Below, in pieces: positions 21,733 to 34,519 of a DNA stretch of 64,000 nt. Within the stretch, counting starts at the first letter, position 1. Each line of letters opens with the position of its first letter. A program made the position numbers and the translations under genes. The notes under the pieces are model-generated. The model was not told the DNA's origin. It did no database searches and was given only the letters and a program-made list of their open reading frames with translations. The DNA is taken from contig JAJSPD010000034.1 of assembly GCA_021307315.1 (NCBI GenBank), positions 186,001-250,000 of the forward strand, in the 5' to 3' direction. Source of the stretch: Bisporella sp. PMI_857 (taxonomy: Eukaryota; Ascomycota; Leotiomycetes; Helotiales; Helotiaceae).

Positions 21733-23754
21733 GTCGGATTGAGGATATATAAAAAAAGCACGTAATGTGCTGCCTACCTACTACAACGGCAATATAATTA
21801 GCTTTATAAACTTAGTAATTCACGAAACGGTGTTTCTTTTCCAATTGACATACGTGAATTGAGTAAGAGAGAAACGAATGAATGAATGAAAGACAAGAAG
21901 ACAGGAGAGTCAACGAGCGTAGTGCCAGTCAGTCACAAGCTGAGAATTTTCCGAGTAAAGAAAGTTGGCAGGCAAGCCAAGTTGAATGTCGAAGGCAAAG
22001 GCTTATACAAAGCAATTCTATTGGCAGAAATCCCAAACAGGTAGAATGCAACGAGAAGACGGGACCCGGAAGAAATAGTAGCAGAATGCCTGGGCCACCG
22101 TATATATGATTGTCTGCTCGTCTTCTGCCGGACCGTCAATGCTTTTTCTAGCGCGGGAGTCTGAACGGTGGCAAGGAGATGCAGGTGTGACGGTGAATTC
22201 CAGGGACGCAATACAGTTGAATGAGAAAAAAGAAAAAACGAAGAAGAAGAAGACGAATAAGAAAAAGCAGCTTCGGAGGCTCGGCGACTTCGTCGTTGAG
22301 CGCAAAGAGAGTTCCAGCCCAAGTAGTGCCAAGGTGGGTGTTACACGCGTTCAGGATATGTTTGTCTTAGCATCCAAATCTGGATTATTGTCTTGGCAGG
22401 TTGGTAGCGTATTTAAGTACATTGGCATTGTTAACTGCGGTCGGATATTTTTGTCTCGTTTTATGCGCTCCAACGTTCTCCAGATTTTTAGGGGTCCTGA
22501 TCTCGCAGATGTGCTGTAGACCCGGCGGATCCCTGTTAATCCGGACCTCCTGTCTACATTGGATTGAGTATTCCGTCCAGAGCTTCAACTCCTGGTCATT
22601 GATTTGCCTCTTGTCGATCTTTTGGGAACTTGCTACGGTTACCTGTGGGCCCCGCTGGTCCGTTCAATTCACAAATCAGTCAACGGGCCAAATAACATGC
22701 TTCCTGGCCCATGTAAAACATTTCGTTTATCGTATTGGTGACCCAAACTGGACTAACTAGGCTACAGATTCTGAATTAAACATGTCGACATTAATGCCTA
22801 AATAACAATATTGAAGCTGTTCTTTGGGGGTTCCTCGTGTCTAAAAAATTTAGCAGTAACGATATTAATTGGTTGTGATTACTAAAAGCTCTTATGTCCA
22901 ACTGTGTAAATGCAACCACTATTCCGCTCCTTCTTTTTACCTTTTGCAATTCTGCTTCTTTCCTTATACGACGATACAATTATATCACTTATACATTTTC
23001 CCAGAGGTGTAGAACTAACCAATATTATAACGTTAGTCAAAAAGCGCAATATTTGGTCAAACGGGTGATACATGCATTAAACGGACCACTGCCACTCGCT
23101 GTAGTCTTGAGCGGGGCGTGCAGTTGTCCCAGAATATAGAGGGCTAGGGTATAGATGAAGCCATTTACATTAAGAAGGTTGAGGCTCAAGACGAGATAAC
23201 CTTAGTGATGTTTAGAAGTGGGAGTTTGATCATAGAATGAGCCATACGATTCTGCCGCCGTTCCACATCTTGCTATTCTTCGGCATACATATCTTCGTGA
23301 ATACCATTCGGTACATCATTGTGGTCTCCAGTGCACCGCCTTGTTCTGTAGGCTTAAAAGGCTTTTCGGTCGATGTGTGCTGAGCTTATATTCTTGCCGA
23401 CATAGTTACGCCAACAATAAGGCACCAAATTGCAAATTGCTCTAGGATAACACATAAGATTGTAAACATCGTCCCAATTTGGTTGCCAGTAGCATTCGTA
23501 TCTATCTGTATAGCTCGCTCGGCCTGCATGTGGAGAAAGCATCGCCTTTTTGGCACTCTGCTGAATTGATACCACTCACGTATTGCTGTCTCTTTGTATT
23601 TGAATATATGTCGATTCTGAGCAGGTACGTGACCTTTCTCGAACTTTACACCGGCAGAGTTGCCTTTGAGTAGCTATAACCAAACTTCAAGATGATGATA
23701 TTTCGCAATGAAATCTATTGCATGCCGGTTCTCAAGTGCAATATTTACAGCGGC
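21733..23754. other. 2-kb intergenic region
   Basis: About 22.21-22.27 kb is purine-rich on the plus strand, i.e. a pyrimidine tract on the coding strand upstream of the MOSC gene. Such CT-rich promoter tracts are common in filamentous fungi. The remainder is AT-rich with short frames only. Confidence 0.45.
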
Positions 23755-25938
23755 TCAAACAAGCTCAAAATACCTGATCGCAACACCTCTTTTCTTCAAA
23801 GCCTCAGGTGTAAGCCTTGGGTCACTATACGTAGACGAAAAATCACCTTCCTCGGTCATTTCATCGGCTTTTAGAAAGAGCGGTTGAGAAGAGGAACCCC
23901 CCATACTTAACTTCCATTCTGGTGGTAAAGGCCCGAGACGTGGATCATCCGGGAGCCGCTCCAACGTACTGCAGTTTATAATTGATGGCACCCAACCCAA
24001 TGCATTTCCTGCTTCGTCATATTGCATGCAGCTGCGGTACCCATGACCCTCTGGGATAGGGCCAAGGAATGACTGCCCAAAGCAAGCATCATTGAAGAAT
24101 ACTTCACCAACAAGCTGAAATTTCTCACGCGAGACTGGGCGGAGTAGCATTGGAGATCGGCACCCAAGGAACACAACAATCTGATCCCCCGGCTTCGTTG
24201 ATTGAGGGGCGAGACCAATCTTGCCAGTCGTAGTGAAGAAGAACGACCGGCTGTTTGCGTATGTCCATATCATATCTACAAACCCTTTCCTGCAGTGGTC
24301 CAAAGTCTCTTCATTGAACGGACGATTGTGAGAGTAGCCAAGAAGAGTCGACAACAGAATTTTACTATTTTCTAAATCTGGTAGGACAGTCGCAGGGGGA
24401 TAGTATAAATCCGAGAATCCATTGGTGGCCAGAGTGCGGCAAAACATGTCAATAGAGGTGCATCCACCATGCTGAACATCTGACTCCTTCGCGAGTTCAT
24501 ATAATTGGGGAACTAATTCCCTCAAAGGATACTTTGCAGAAATGGGAGAAAAAGTCTTGGTGATTCGTATTGTCTCCTGGAGATGGACGCCTGCAACCTT
24601 GAGAACGCCTGCCTCCTTATGTTCGACCCAAGATGATGAATTTGCGGCAGCCCAACTATGCCTTAGTAGTTCTGGCATATCAGCTGATGGTAAATACCTT
24701 GCCCATGATGGCATGGAGAATTGGGGCCTATAATTTTGGAGGATGGGAATGTATCCCAGTAGACTTGAGATCCCTCTCCGACAGGCAGTTACACACGAGT
24801 TTTGGTATGGCATCTCGAATGTCGTTAGGATATTGACATCAGAAAAGCTGCGTTCATATTTCAGGACCATTTCTTCGTAGACCTCCGAAACAGATTTCTT
24901 ATAATCTGGAACTGGTTTCTGATCAAAGTAAGGGGACAGGCCAAGTAACGAATAAACTCGATCACGAGGATCAGAGCATTTGCAATTCTTTGTTGAATGT
25001 AAAAGTTGGAAAAAGTTGGAACTTAAACCCTCATCTCCCAATTCCATGATTAACTTGACACGTAGCTCATAATCTGCAAATTTACCCGATAGGAGATCGT
25101 CGGGCTTAGGTTTGCAATGTAGGCATACAATAGTAGAACGAAGCGCCGACCATTGCATCTGCTCAAATCCACATTGGATCACTGATTTCGATTTATCACC
25201 TAAACGAATTTCTTGCTGAATCCATATCCTCTCGAACCAGGATCGAAATAGGAAATTAAGCACAGCCTTCCACTCCTGCTTAGTCCAGGGAAGTGGTGTG
25301 CGTAGATTCGCCCATTCTGGCTCGTCAATGGCAACAGCAGAGGGTTCCATATACCCCGTAAGAAGATCAACTTCTATCATGGAGGCCAGATTTTCAAGAA
25401 GTCCCATAGCAATTGAGCTCCCATTCTCTTCGGGTCCGAGCCACACAACGACACGGTCCGCGAGTTTGTAGATATCACCCATCCGCTGCACCTGACTGCT
25501 GCGCTCATGCAAATTCTGTTGGTCAACACAAATAGCGTCGATCCAGAAACGGCGAGGTTCGTGCTCATGGCGGAGGTGAAACAAGGCAGCCGCTAGATTT
25601 TGAGTCACACGAAGATTTTTTGGTTCTCGATGCTCTTGACGGTCTCTGATAAGGACTTCCTTGGAGTTCTTTGATGAGCCCCATGTATAGGACAGGGCTT
25701 CATATGATGGAAGCTGATTTGAGGCAGGGTCCAATGTTTCGGTATCAAGATAGATATTGGCGACAGACGTCGACTTGCCAGGGAGTAAAGTCACAATTCT
25801 AATCTCTTTGGCACTTTCATCTAGCGGGGTGTAAGCATATCTGTCGGAGAAATGAGATGTAATATTTCCTTTCAGCAGAGTGGAGAAAGGCCTAACATGC
25901 TTAGGTCCAAGCCACCTGGTTATACCACCGTTTGCCAT
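23755..25938 (-). CDS. HET-domain (heterokaryon incompatibility) protein
   Basis: Single-exon 727-residue protein with a classical HET domain. HET proteins trigger cell death on non-self recognition after hyphal fusion; the specific partner here is unknown. The three hallmark blocks are clear: YEALSYTWG (about residues 79-87), RRFWIDAICVDQQNLHERS (about 129-147), and QVQRMGDIYKLADRVVVWLG (about 149-168). Further family features are FERIWIQQEIRLG and CSDPRDRVYSLLGLSPYF, the region where HET proteins usually have RVWT-QE and D-RD-VYALLG. No NACHT, ankyrin or other added domain is recognisable in the C-terminal half. It is not obviously linked to the divergent HET-like pair 28 kb away and differs strongly from it in sequence. 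Confidence 0.93.
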   Translation of the reverse strand: MANGGITRWLGPKHVRPFSTLLKGNITSHFSDRYAYTPLDESAKEIRIVTLLPGKSTSVANIYLDTETLDPASNQLPSYEALSYTWGSSKNSKEVLIRDRQEHREPKNLRVTQNLAAALFHLRHEHEPRRFWIDAICVDQQNLHERSSQVQRMGDIYKLADRVVVWLGPEENGSSIAMGLLENLASMIEVDLLTGYMEPSAVAIDEPEWANLRTPLPWTKQEWKAVLNFLFRSWFERIWIQQEIRLGDKSKSVIQCGFEQMQWSALRSTIVCLHCKPKPDDLLSGKFADYELRVKLIMELGDEGLSSNFFQLLHSTKNCKCSDPRDRVYSLLGLSPYFDQKPVPDYKKSVSEVYEEMVLKYERSFSDVNILTTFEMPYQNSCVTACRRGISSLLGYIPILQNYRPQFSMPSWARYLPSADMPELLRHSWAAANSSSWVEHKEAGVLKVAGVHLQETIRITKTFSPISAKYPLRELVPQLYELAKESDVQHGGCTSIDMFCRTLATNGFSDLYYPPATVLPDLENSKILLSTLLGYSHNRPFNEETLDHCRKGFVDMIWTYANSRSFFFTTTGKIGLAPQSTKPGDQIVVFLGCRSPMLLRPVSREKFQLVGEVFFNDACFGQSFLGPIPEGHGYRSCMQYDEAGNALGWVPSIINCSTLERLPDDPRLGPLPPEWKLSMGGSSSQPLFLKADEMTEEGDFSSTYSDPRLTPEALKKRGVAIRYFELV

Positions 25939-26886
25939 AACACGGTTTGGGAATCACTTGAAAAGATAGCAATATAAGGAGAGGGCAGTTATGAGCTACA
26001 ACATAGATGAGATGATTGAGTAATCACCTTCTTTGAATACCACGACCTGTGAGCGGGTTATGTTGCCTGATGGCGGGCGGAGCACAACGAGGTGCGGCTG
26101 AGATTTGTGAAGTTCCAGATAATCTTACGGAATGCGTTCTTATAATGTATACTTAAATCCGAGTCGTTACATCCTGAAGTAACTGTCTTTGTCTTCCGAT
26201 AATTATGATTCATGTAGGGAGCTCTAGATGTTCTTCAATTTAAGTATACAGAACGTTTACATCGTTGTTCGCGTCGACGCACAGTGCACGAGGCCAACAA
26301 TCGGTCCCCACCTGACACCAGAATTGATGTGATATGAGTTAGGGTGGTGGTTATATTCATCCTTCCATATTCAGTAGGTCTGTTTAAGGGCGAAGCTCGA
26401 CTTTATGAATAAGTATAATTCGTTAATAATTTAGGGGAGAGAATTCCCCGTTACGGCTGACTTGAATATGTTGGGCAGTGTCTGCAAGGTAGAGCAACGA
26501 TGTGGACAAAAGAAGCACCACACTAAGCAGTTTATTCTACTACAGCATGAGATATGGCCGTGAATACTTAGAAGCTAATTTTTAAGAGACCAATCGCAAA
26601 AGGCATGAATGCGACAACTTGTGGTTTAGAATATCCTATTCCTATTCGTCGTATTTCGTGTTCGTACTTCGGACTCTCATTACGAGTACGATGTATCCAC
26701 AGCAACTACGCCCCTTGTTCTCGGGATGCGATCCGAGCAGTACTTCGTAGATTCATACAATCATTATGCCCTCCAATACCTCCAAACCAAGACCCTTATG
26801 ACCACGACTCCGAAATTATACACCGTATCTATCCCATGTCTCCTAATGCCACGTAGAAGATAACAGACGCGATCTTTAGCCAATGC
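25939..26886. other. Intergenic with short inverted repeat
   Basis: Upstream of the HET gene and downstream of SMC2. It contains an exact 12-bp inverted repeat (GTATACTTAAAT at 26147-26158, complement at 26238-26249) separated by about 79 bp. No gene seen. Confidence 0.45.
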
Positions 26887-29800
26887 TTAGAAGTCGGCAG
26901 AAGTCAGGGCTTGAACCACGCTTGTACCCTCAACGAACCTTGTCCTGAAGATCCGGTTTGCATTCTGGAACATGCCGTCCTTCAAGCTGACAACAATGAA
27001 TTGTGAGCCCTTGAATTTGGTTTTGATGAGTCGGCCGATGTTTTGTGTATGGGAAAGATCCAAAGCTGCATCCACTTCATCCAGAATGTACATTGGTGCA
27101 GGTTTAAACTGTAGCAAGGCCATGATGAGCGACAGAGCAATGAGAGACCTGCACAGGTTAGCGACAAGTTGATTAGAATATGGACACAACATACCGTTGT
27201 CCACCGGAGAGTTCCGTCAGACTCTGTTTCCACACTTTACCTAAGCTGACCTTCACTTCAAGTCCTTCGTTGATTGTCTTGTTCTCGGGAGGATCAAGCT
27301 TTGCAAAACTGCCTGGTAGCAACTCGGCAAAGATCGCACCGAAATCTCCGTTGACTTTTTGCCATGTCTCTTGGAGCGCTTTCTTTTTGTATTCGTCCAA
27401 GCTGACGATAGTCTCCTCGATCTTCTTCTTGTCACGGATGACAGTCTTCATCATGTTCTTCAGTGCGATCTCTTTCTTCTCCACGCTATCGATCATATTC
27501 ATGACTTTCGGGTTGATCTTTTTCTTCATACCTTGAGACCGCTCGGTAAGATTTCTTAAGGATGCTTTGCATTCAGCAATGTTTTGGCCCTTGAAATCAT
27601 ATGGAGTCCCAGCTCGGCCGAAGTTATCCTTCTCGTCTGCGATCCATTCATGCTCCGTCTCCATATGAGACACTGTCTGGATTGCAGCTTGTTGCTCTTT
27701 GTGAAATTTCTCGATCTGATGTCCGAGCTTTTGCATTTCTAAGCCCTCTTCGGTGATGCGAGCTGCTTTGGACCGTGAAGCGTCCTCAAGTGAGCGTAAC
27801 TCATCATCAAACCCGGTCAATTTGGCACGTTCATCATTCAGATGAGCTTGGGCAATATCATGAGTATCCTTAGCTTGGCTCTGTTCTGATATGAGATTAG
27901 CAAGCTCATCTCCTTGTGCCTTTAACGTCTGCTCAGCTTCCTGAAGCTGCTCTTGCGCAGCAGCCAGATCACCACCGACTTGTTCCGAGTCCAGGCGAGC
28001 CCCTTGAAGCTCTTTTTGCATGACCTTTACCGAAGCGGAATTCTTGGTCAAAGCCTTTCGCAAGGTATCAAGAGAGCTTTGGAGCTCGACAAGTTTTCCA
28101 TCTTTATTGTTGTCGAATTCTTTCATGTCCTTCTCAATGCGCTTGACATCCTTGTTTGACTCATCTTGCCGTTTCTTCGCCTCGATAAGGTCAGCTTTCA
28201 ATTGCACTATACTTGCCTTCATATTTTCAACCTCTTGGATGATTGAAGAAGATGAGTTGCCACCTATTTGCTCTTCGGTAAGTTTAATTTCGTGGGACTT
28301 TAAGTCGAGCTCTTGCTTGATTTTTTTGGCTTGGTCAAGCTTCTTCTTTTCCCGAGCCATGGTTGCTTGAAGTTCTGCGAGGGTTCTCTCGTGAAAGCCG
28401 AGTTCCTTGTTCAATTCGTTGAGCTTCTGAAGAGTGACCAAGACACCACTTGAGTTGGGCGAGCTTCCTCCGGATAGAGTACCAGAAGGATCATAAGAGT
28501 CTCCTTCAAGAGTGATACTCTTCATCCGAACGGTGGGGTCGAATGTGACTCTCTTCGCTGTCGCAGCATCTGCACAAATCAGAGTATTGCCAAAAACATA
28601 GTCCATGGCAGTCGAAACCTCCTCATCGTAGCCCACAAGGGAGAGTGCCAGGTCAACTTTCCCGGGGGCAATCTTTTGGGCGGCACCAATCTTCTCTGCA
28701 GATGCTCTGAAGGAAGCAATCTTATTCAAGGGGATAATGGTGACACGTTTCCTAAGTTTGCCGTTCTGGAGCAATTGAGTACCAGTAACCTCAGTATCGA
28801 CGACAACGTTGTAGAGACGACCACCAGCGCAAATCTCAAGTGCTGTTCCTGCATTTGTATGATCTTTGTCCAGGGTGAACAGTTGAGCCACCAATCCTTT
28901 AACCTTTGACCTATCGAAGTTCGGTGTGGGATCGGAATAGTTGAAGTCGATATTTGCGACCCTGCGTTTCATGCCATCAGCTTGTTCGCGGAGTTTCCGA
29001 ATAGTTTGCTGAAGAGTGGACTCCTGCTTATACATTTCATCCTCTTTGCCAGCCTCAAATCCCAGTTTCCTAAGCTCCTTTTCTAGTTTCTGCGCTTGGG
29101 ACCGGAGACCCTCAAGGTCATTGAGAAGCCCGGCGTTTTGTTCTTTCGCTTTCTTCGCTCGTGGCTCCTCTTCTTTGATTCGTTTTTCCAGATGTGTTAT
29201 CTTCAACTTTGCCTGTTCCTGCTCAGTCGAAGCAGCGCTGGCTCGATTTCGTGCATCTTGAAGTTGTCCTTGATAACCACTTTCCTGACCCTCTTTCGAA
29301 GCCACGCCAGTTTGCAAGGTTTGCAATAGCTCTTCCTTTGTCTCCGCTTCAGAGCTTTGCTTTTCCAAGTCATCCTTGGCTTTGTCGTACTGTGATTGAA
29401 GCTTGTCGTAGACTTTAGTTTTCTGCTTCAAGAGTGTCTCAAGCTCGGAAACTGTTTTCTGAATGGTAGACTTTCGTTCCTTTTCTTCCGCCATGCTGGA
29501 CTTCTTGAGATCAATAACAGTCGAGAGTCGCACCAACTCATGTGAGTGTTTCTTGACCTCTTCTTCCAGAGCTTGAGCCTTGCCTCCTTTCCGCAATTCC
29601 TTCTCTCGTTGTGCCTTCACAGTTTTCACATCTTCTGCAAGATTGTCTATCTCGTGTTTGAGCCGGGTTGCAGATTCCTCTAGGTCTTTCGCGCGCTGCT
29701 TTTTAAGCTCTAGGTCATTGGCCGACTGCTTGAGTTTGTCCTGATTCTTAACATAATCATGTGCTACGACCACCCTTGTCAGTCGTTCAAGATCATTCTG

Positions 29801-30616
29801 AGTCTGCTGGAAGTCTAAAAATGCTCTCTTCTCCATTCGCAACTTCTCCAGCTTGGGTTCTATCTCGTCCTTGAGCAGCTCGGTGATCTCAGTGACCTTC
29901 ATCTCTTTCTTCGCCATAGTCTTGAATGCCTTATCCCTCCTATCTTCGAACATGCGAGTTCCAGCTGCTTCCTCGATCATGGCCAAAATCTCTACAGGCT
30001 TCATGTTCAGTACCTTGGTGATACGACCCTGCATAATTAAGAAATTGGGATTGTTGATGTTCAGTTGCACAGATTGAAACAGATTCTGTACAGTCTGTTG
30101 CTGCGCTCGGTGGCCATTAATCAGGTATTTGCTGGTCCCTCCCAGTACAATCTGCCGAGTCACACTGATCTGCGCATACTCTTCAAATCCTATGGGAGAC
30201 TTCTTCTTGTCGCGATTATCGAAGACTATCGTCACGCTTGCCTTCGTGACACCGGCTTGCCCACGCTTATATATGAGGTCCTACAGTATACTCAGTTTCA
30301 AGCTCAGGAAATGCAAAAGGGTGCATACCTGGAGATTTTGGGCCCGCACCACTCCCATGTTCGTTATACCAAGAACAAAACATATTGAGTCCAGGATGTT
30401 TGATTTACCACTTCCGTTCAATCCTGTTATCGAGTTGAAGCTCTCGTCCCTTTTTAGTATGTTAGATTCATGCCAAAGCCGCCGTGAGGTCATTATTTAC
30501 CATCCAGAGATCACTGTTCGCACGGCGTACGATTTAAAACCCTACAGCACGTTAGTAGCAATCTAGCAAGAGCAATAGATGTTTCATACGTCTATAATCA
30601 CTTCAACAACCCTCAT
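26887..30616 (-). CDS. SMC2: Condensin subunit SMC2
   Basis: ATPase core of condensin, required for mitotic chromosome compaction. 1178 residues in five exons: 30616-30590, 30541-30501, 30449-30329, 30280-27195 and 27148-26887. The N-terminus reads [19 protein letters not shown]. Walker A is GLNGSGKSN. The Q-loop/head region continues [20 protein letters not shown]. Two long coiled coils flank a hinge around residues 510-690 ([19 protein letters not shown] and [13 protein letters not shown]). The C-terminal head has the ABC signature [16 protein letters not shown], whose last arginine codon is split by the final intron, and Walker [13 protein letters not shown]. The [20 protein letters not shown] block is SMC2-specific. 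Length matches the family. It is divergent from the thioesterase gene with 241 bp between start codons. Confidence 0.97.
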
Positions 30617-30857
30617 GTCGGCGGTTTTGGAGTTGCGAAAGGAGCGTTGCCAGATTGTCACCGTTGTTTATTTTCGAGAATTCGCGTCAACAAACCGCGT
30701 CGTGGGTCCCACTTTTATTTTGTCTCCTCAGGCAGCCATGCATGAAAGCTTGCCTCGGCTCGGTTATCCAGGGGAGCAGCAATGTGCAAATGCAAGTCAG
30801 CCTGAACAGGAGTTCAGTTCTGAAAAGTGCTTCTCTTGTTTCCAGCGAAAACTCACC
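30617..30857. promoter_or_regulatory. Short bidirectional promoter (SMC2 / thioesterase)
   Basis: Only 241 bp separate the two divergent start codons, so both core promoters must lie here. An open frame runs through the plus strand into the thioesterase frame. The ATG at 30858 is preferred because it has a good context (CACCATGGC) and the family N-terminus starts close by. Confidence 0.6.
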
Positions 30858-31960
30858 ATGGCCCCTCAAGGTAGAACGGGCTCTATACCTGGAGTTGCAG
30901 ATGGACACGTAGTGAGAGGGATACCGACTGAAAGCGATATGTCTCTGGAAGATCGTGTCCTTGCACTGGCAGGCTTTGGCTCGAGTGACGAAGAAACGAC
31001 CAAGGTGAGTCTAGATATCTCGGATTCGTTCTTTTAAAATACATAAGTTTTTGCTTCAAGAGGGGTCCAATTATCTCAAATTTGTGGGCTGAATGTTTTT
31101 CGTATTCAAAATCAATTCACTTGGTTCGTGTTTTGCAATCAGCGGAGCACCTCGAAAATAAAGCTTTGCGAAATCGTTTTTGGGTGTTGAGATTCCTTTT
31201 GTTTCGCGTCTTCAGCTATAATGCTTGACGGGTTGTTGAAAGCCTCAACCTAAACCTTCGTAGGGGAGGTGTCTTTCCATTTTGTATCTTGATGTGCTTC
31301 GCCAATACCTGCATGAGGATCTTGAGTATAGAGTTTTGCAATATCAAAGCATGCATCCTGTCTTTGTTTTCTTGGCTTTATTCACTATTCGAGTGCGAGA
31401 ACAGTCAGGGCGGGAATAATGAGTGTAGCATTTGCAATACTAACCATCGATCCTAATACCAGGGCTGGGCATCATCCGTCATATCCAAACAACTCACCCT
31501 CGTCTCCGCATCCGCCGAACCCAACGGCACAAGCACCTTCTCCTTCACCGTTCAAGAAGACCACTGCAACCGTCTAGGAAACCTACATGGAGGCTGTACG
31601 GCTACGATCTTCGACTTCTGCACCACCACTGCCCTGGCACCGATCGCGCGTCCGGGATTCGTATGTCCCTCCTTCCCCCTTCTCCCCTGCCCTTCCTTCT
31701 CATTCATTCCAAATGTTGGTTTGGGACCGTCTTAATACCTTGAATAGTGGGCATACGCGGGAGTCTCTCGCACCCTAGCAGTGACCTACCTCCGTCCCAT
31801 CCCACTAGGCGAGGAGATCCTGATCGAGAGCACAGTGGTGCATGCAGGGAAGCGGCTCGCCTCCATCAAGGGCGTGATGAAGAGGAAGAGCGACGGGGCT
31901 GTGATGGCGACGTGCGAGCACGGGAAGGTCAGCATCGATCCCGAGGTTTCGAAGATATAG
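30858..31960 (+). CDS. Hotdog-fold thioesterase (ACOT13 / PaaI-like)
   Basis: Acyl-CoA thioesterase-like protein of 185 residues in three exons: 30858-31004, 31463-31660 and 31748-31960. The first intron is long (458 nt). The hotdog core has the signature [16 protein letters not shown] (about residues 91-106); the HGG and the aspartate on the following helix are the usual substrate and catalytic elements. Beta strands follow in [39 protein letters not shown] and [10 protein letters not shown]. Family members cleave medium- or long-chain acyl-CoA; the exact substrate is unknown. No clear organelle signal is seen at the N-terminus. Confidence 0.88.
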
Positions 31961-33044
31961 CCCCTTTTAGAGAGCACATCTAGGATTACCAAGAACCTAG
32001 CCTATAGAGCATGTGATGCCACGAATATATTCCAGTAACATTTGTCAAAGATTATAATCAAAAAATACCTTCCTCCAAAGCAGCACCCCCATCAAAACTA
32101 TCTGTAAAAAAAAAAAAAACTCCCTCACAAGAAGCAGTCATGAAAACCCAATCCAAGCCCTTCCAACCTTAACACAAACAAGCCTACATCGTAAGACCCA
32201 TCCTTAATACCAGCTTATCCCCAGCAGCAGCACCACCACACAACCCACCTAGTAAACACCAGCAGCCCGCCCCCTTCCAAACAAATCAAACCCAACTCCC
32301 CAAAACGAACCCCAATATCCGAACCCCAAAATATCCAAAACCAGCCCGGCCCACCACAAAACTGTTGAGAAAGTGGAAACAAATAGAGGGAAAAAAACAA
32401 ATCTCGCGGTCATGACGTGGTTGATCCCTCCCCCTTCCCGTTGAGAAGGAAAAAGGGGGGCGCAATGCCTTGGTCTGAGGTCGGGAGGCGGGGAGGGAAA
32501 GAAAAAAAGCATGTGATAATGCGGGCTTGATATCTGGTGATTTTATGAAAAAAAGCGTGATTGTGGATCGCCTGTTTCGTGGGCTGGGATAATAGTAGTA
32601 GAGGGTTAGGTTAAGTATAGAATAGAGCAATGAGTTTTGAAGTTTGGGTGGATGGCGTGGAAAACTGTTAGTTGTGGGAAATGGGATGCAGGTATGTTGC
32701 CAAGTGAAAAACACACATTCATGAAATGCAAAAAGTTGAGAATTAGAAAAGTTTTTATTGAATTTAATGTTTACACCTCATAGGGCATCAAGCTATCCAT
32801 CCCTCAGACGACAAATGATATCTCATTGTCCTAAAGTACTGTTTGAGAACCATGGAAGCAAAAAGATGTATAGACTTTCATTTAGAGTTTCTCGACCGCC
32901 CATTCCATGAACGCCGTCTCCCAGATCTAATAAACAAAGCCCGCTCCACAAAGCAACAACGTGAAAATGCAACTTTTCTCGGGTTCGGATCAGACATCCT
33001 ATCTCATCTACTCATTAGGTGTGCTCGATGGCACGTTGTACAAA
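31961..33044. other. Convergent intergenic region
   Basis: Lies between the 3' ends of the thioesterase and the desaturase. It holds a 12-13-base A run (about 32107) and purine/pyrimidine-skewed sequence. Open frames are short and lack domains. Confidence 0.45.
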
Positions 33045-34519
33045 TTATGCGGCCTCTGCAGAAGCAACGGGCTCGGCTATCCGTGTAACTTGGCTTCCAG
33101 CTCTAATGATCTTCTGTCCAGCCGAATCGCTAACAAATGAAATGTCCTTGTTTTCTCGTTGTGCCCGCTTCCAGATCTCGACCTCGCAACCTCCTCGGAG
33201 AACACCCACACGCATTGTTGAAAGCAAGTTGTGTGCGGCGTTGGAATGGTTGTAAACACCTCCGTTGAAGATGGCAGTTGCGTCTTTGCCAATACCAGAG
33301 CTAATCAAAGCCTTTCCGCCTGGGTGGTCTTTGATAAAGTTGCTAACATCGTGAACAACACCAGCGACTGCAATAAGTGCTTGACCATCCTTGGCTCGGC
33401 TGACATACTCATCCCAATCGAGGATTGGGAGTTGCTCAAGTGGGATACCCCAGTCAAGGGTTTGTCTCTTCTGGTCAAGCTTCTTCTGTAGTTGTTGCAA
33501 GCGGCCCTTCTCGATCTCGTTCTGCCTGAACTGCTTGAGATCATAGGCGAGACCAAGCTGCTTCCAGATCCAGATTGACCATTTGGTGGGGTCGTATTGA
33601 TGCCATTCGATAGCATTGCGATAATCCGAGGGGAACTCGTGATGGAAATTGTGGTATCCTTCTCCGAGTGTGACGAGGGCGGTGATGACATGGTCGCGGG
33701 GAGAGTTGCGGTCATCGAATGGTTGATCACCCAGCCAATGTGCCAAAGAGTTGACACAGAAAGTAGCCTGCTGGACGAAAAAGATACGAAGGATACCGGC
33801 GTAGATATATCCTCCCCACCAATCCCCCCATCCAAGACCAGTGACAAGGCATGGGAAGATCAAACCCATGAAGATGACGCATTTGAGGTAGTTACGATGT
33901 TGCCAGACAACGACTGGGTCATCGTTGAGATCGGAGATATCGGTACGACCAATTCTCTTCGGGTTTTGCTTCATGATCATCCATCCGAAATGAGAGTATA
34001 AGAGGCCTTTTCGGACAGAGTATGGGTCCTTGTCGGTGTCGGTGTAACGGTGGTGAGCACGATGATCTCTGGACCACCAACGAATCGACCCCTCCACAGC
34101 ACCAGCTCCAACAGCAGCGAGGAAAATCTTCAAGGGCAATCTCGCTGAGTAGGATGTGTGCGCCCAAAGTCTGTGATAACCTACAAATATACTTGGTCAG
34201 AGCCGGAAATATTAACGTTGAAACAGGTCATGAACATACCAGCTGTGATACCCAGGCCAGTCATAAAGTAATATGCAACGGCGAATACAGCAGTCTTCCA
34301 CTGCAGAGGTGTCCAGTATGCGGCAATCAAACCGTACACAGGAACTCCCACAATCAGGGTGACATTGAGCCAGTTCACATGTTTGTACCAGTTGCTCCTT
34401 GTGATGGGCTCGTCGGTGATGTGTGGTTTCTTCGGGTCGTGTCTCTTGTTGCGATTGGGCTCTGAGGGGTTTGCCATGCTGGATGGAGGCATTGAAGCAT
34501 AAGCAGGAGGAGTAGCCAT
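33045..34519 (-). CDS. OLE1: Acyl-CoA delta-9 desaturase with cytochrome b5 domain
   Basis: ER-membrane stearoyl-CoA desaturase making oleic and palmitoleic acids. 471 residues in two exons (34519-34240 and 34180-33045), the intron splitting the glycine codon before YHRLWAH. The three histidine boxes that bind the di-iron centre are present: [25 protein letters not shown] and [17 protein letters not shown]. Four hydrophobic segments flank them (for example [18 protein letters not shown] and [18 protein letters not shown]). The C-terminal cytochrome b5 domain (about residues 350-450) carries the haem-binding HPGG in [12 protein letters not shown] and the second axial histidine in [11 protein letters not shown]. 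Layout and length match Ole1. The start at 34519 gives a short disordered N-terminus; an internal ATG a few codons later is possible. Confidence 0.96.
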
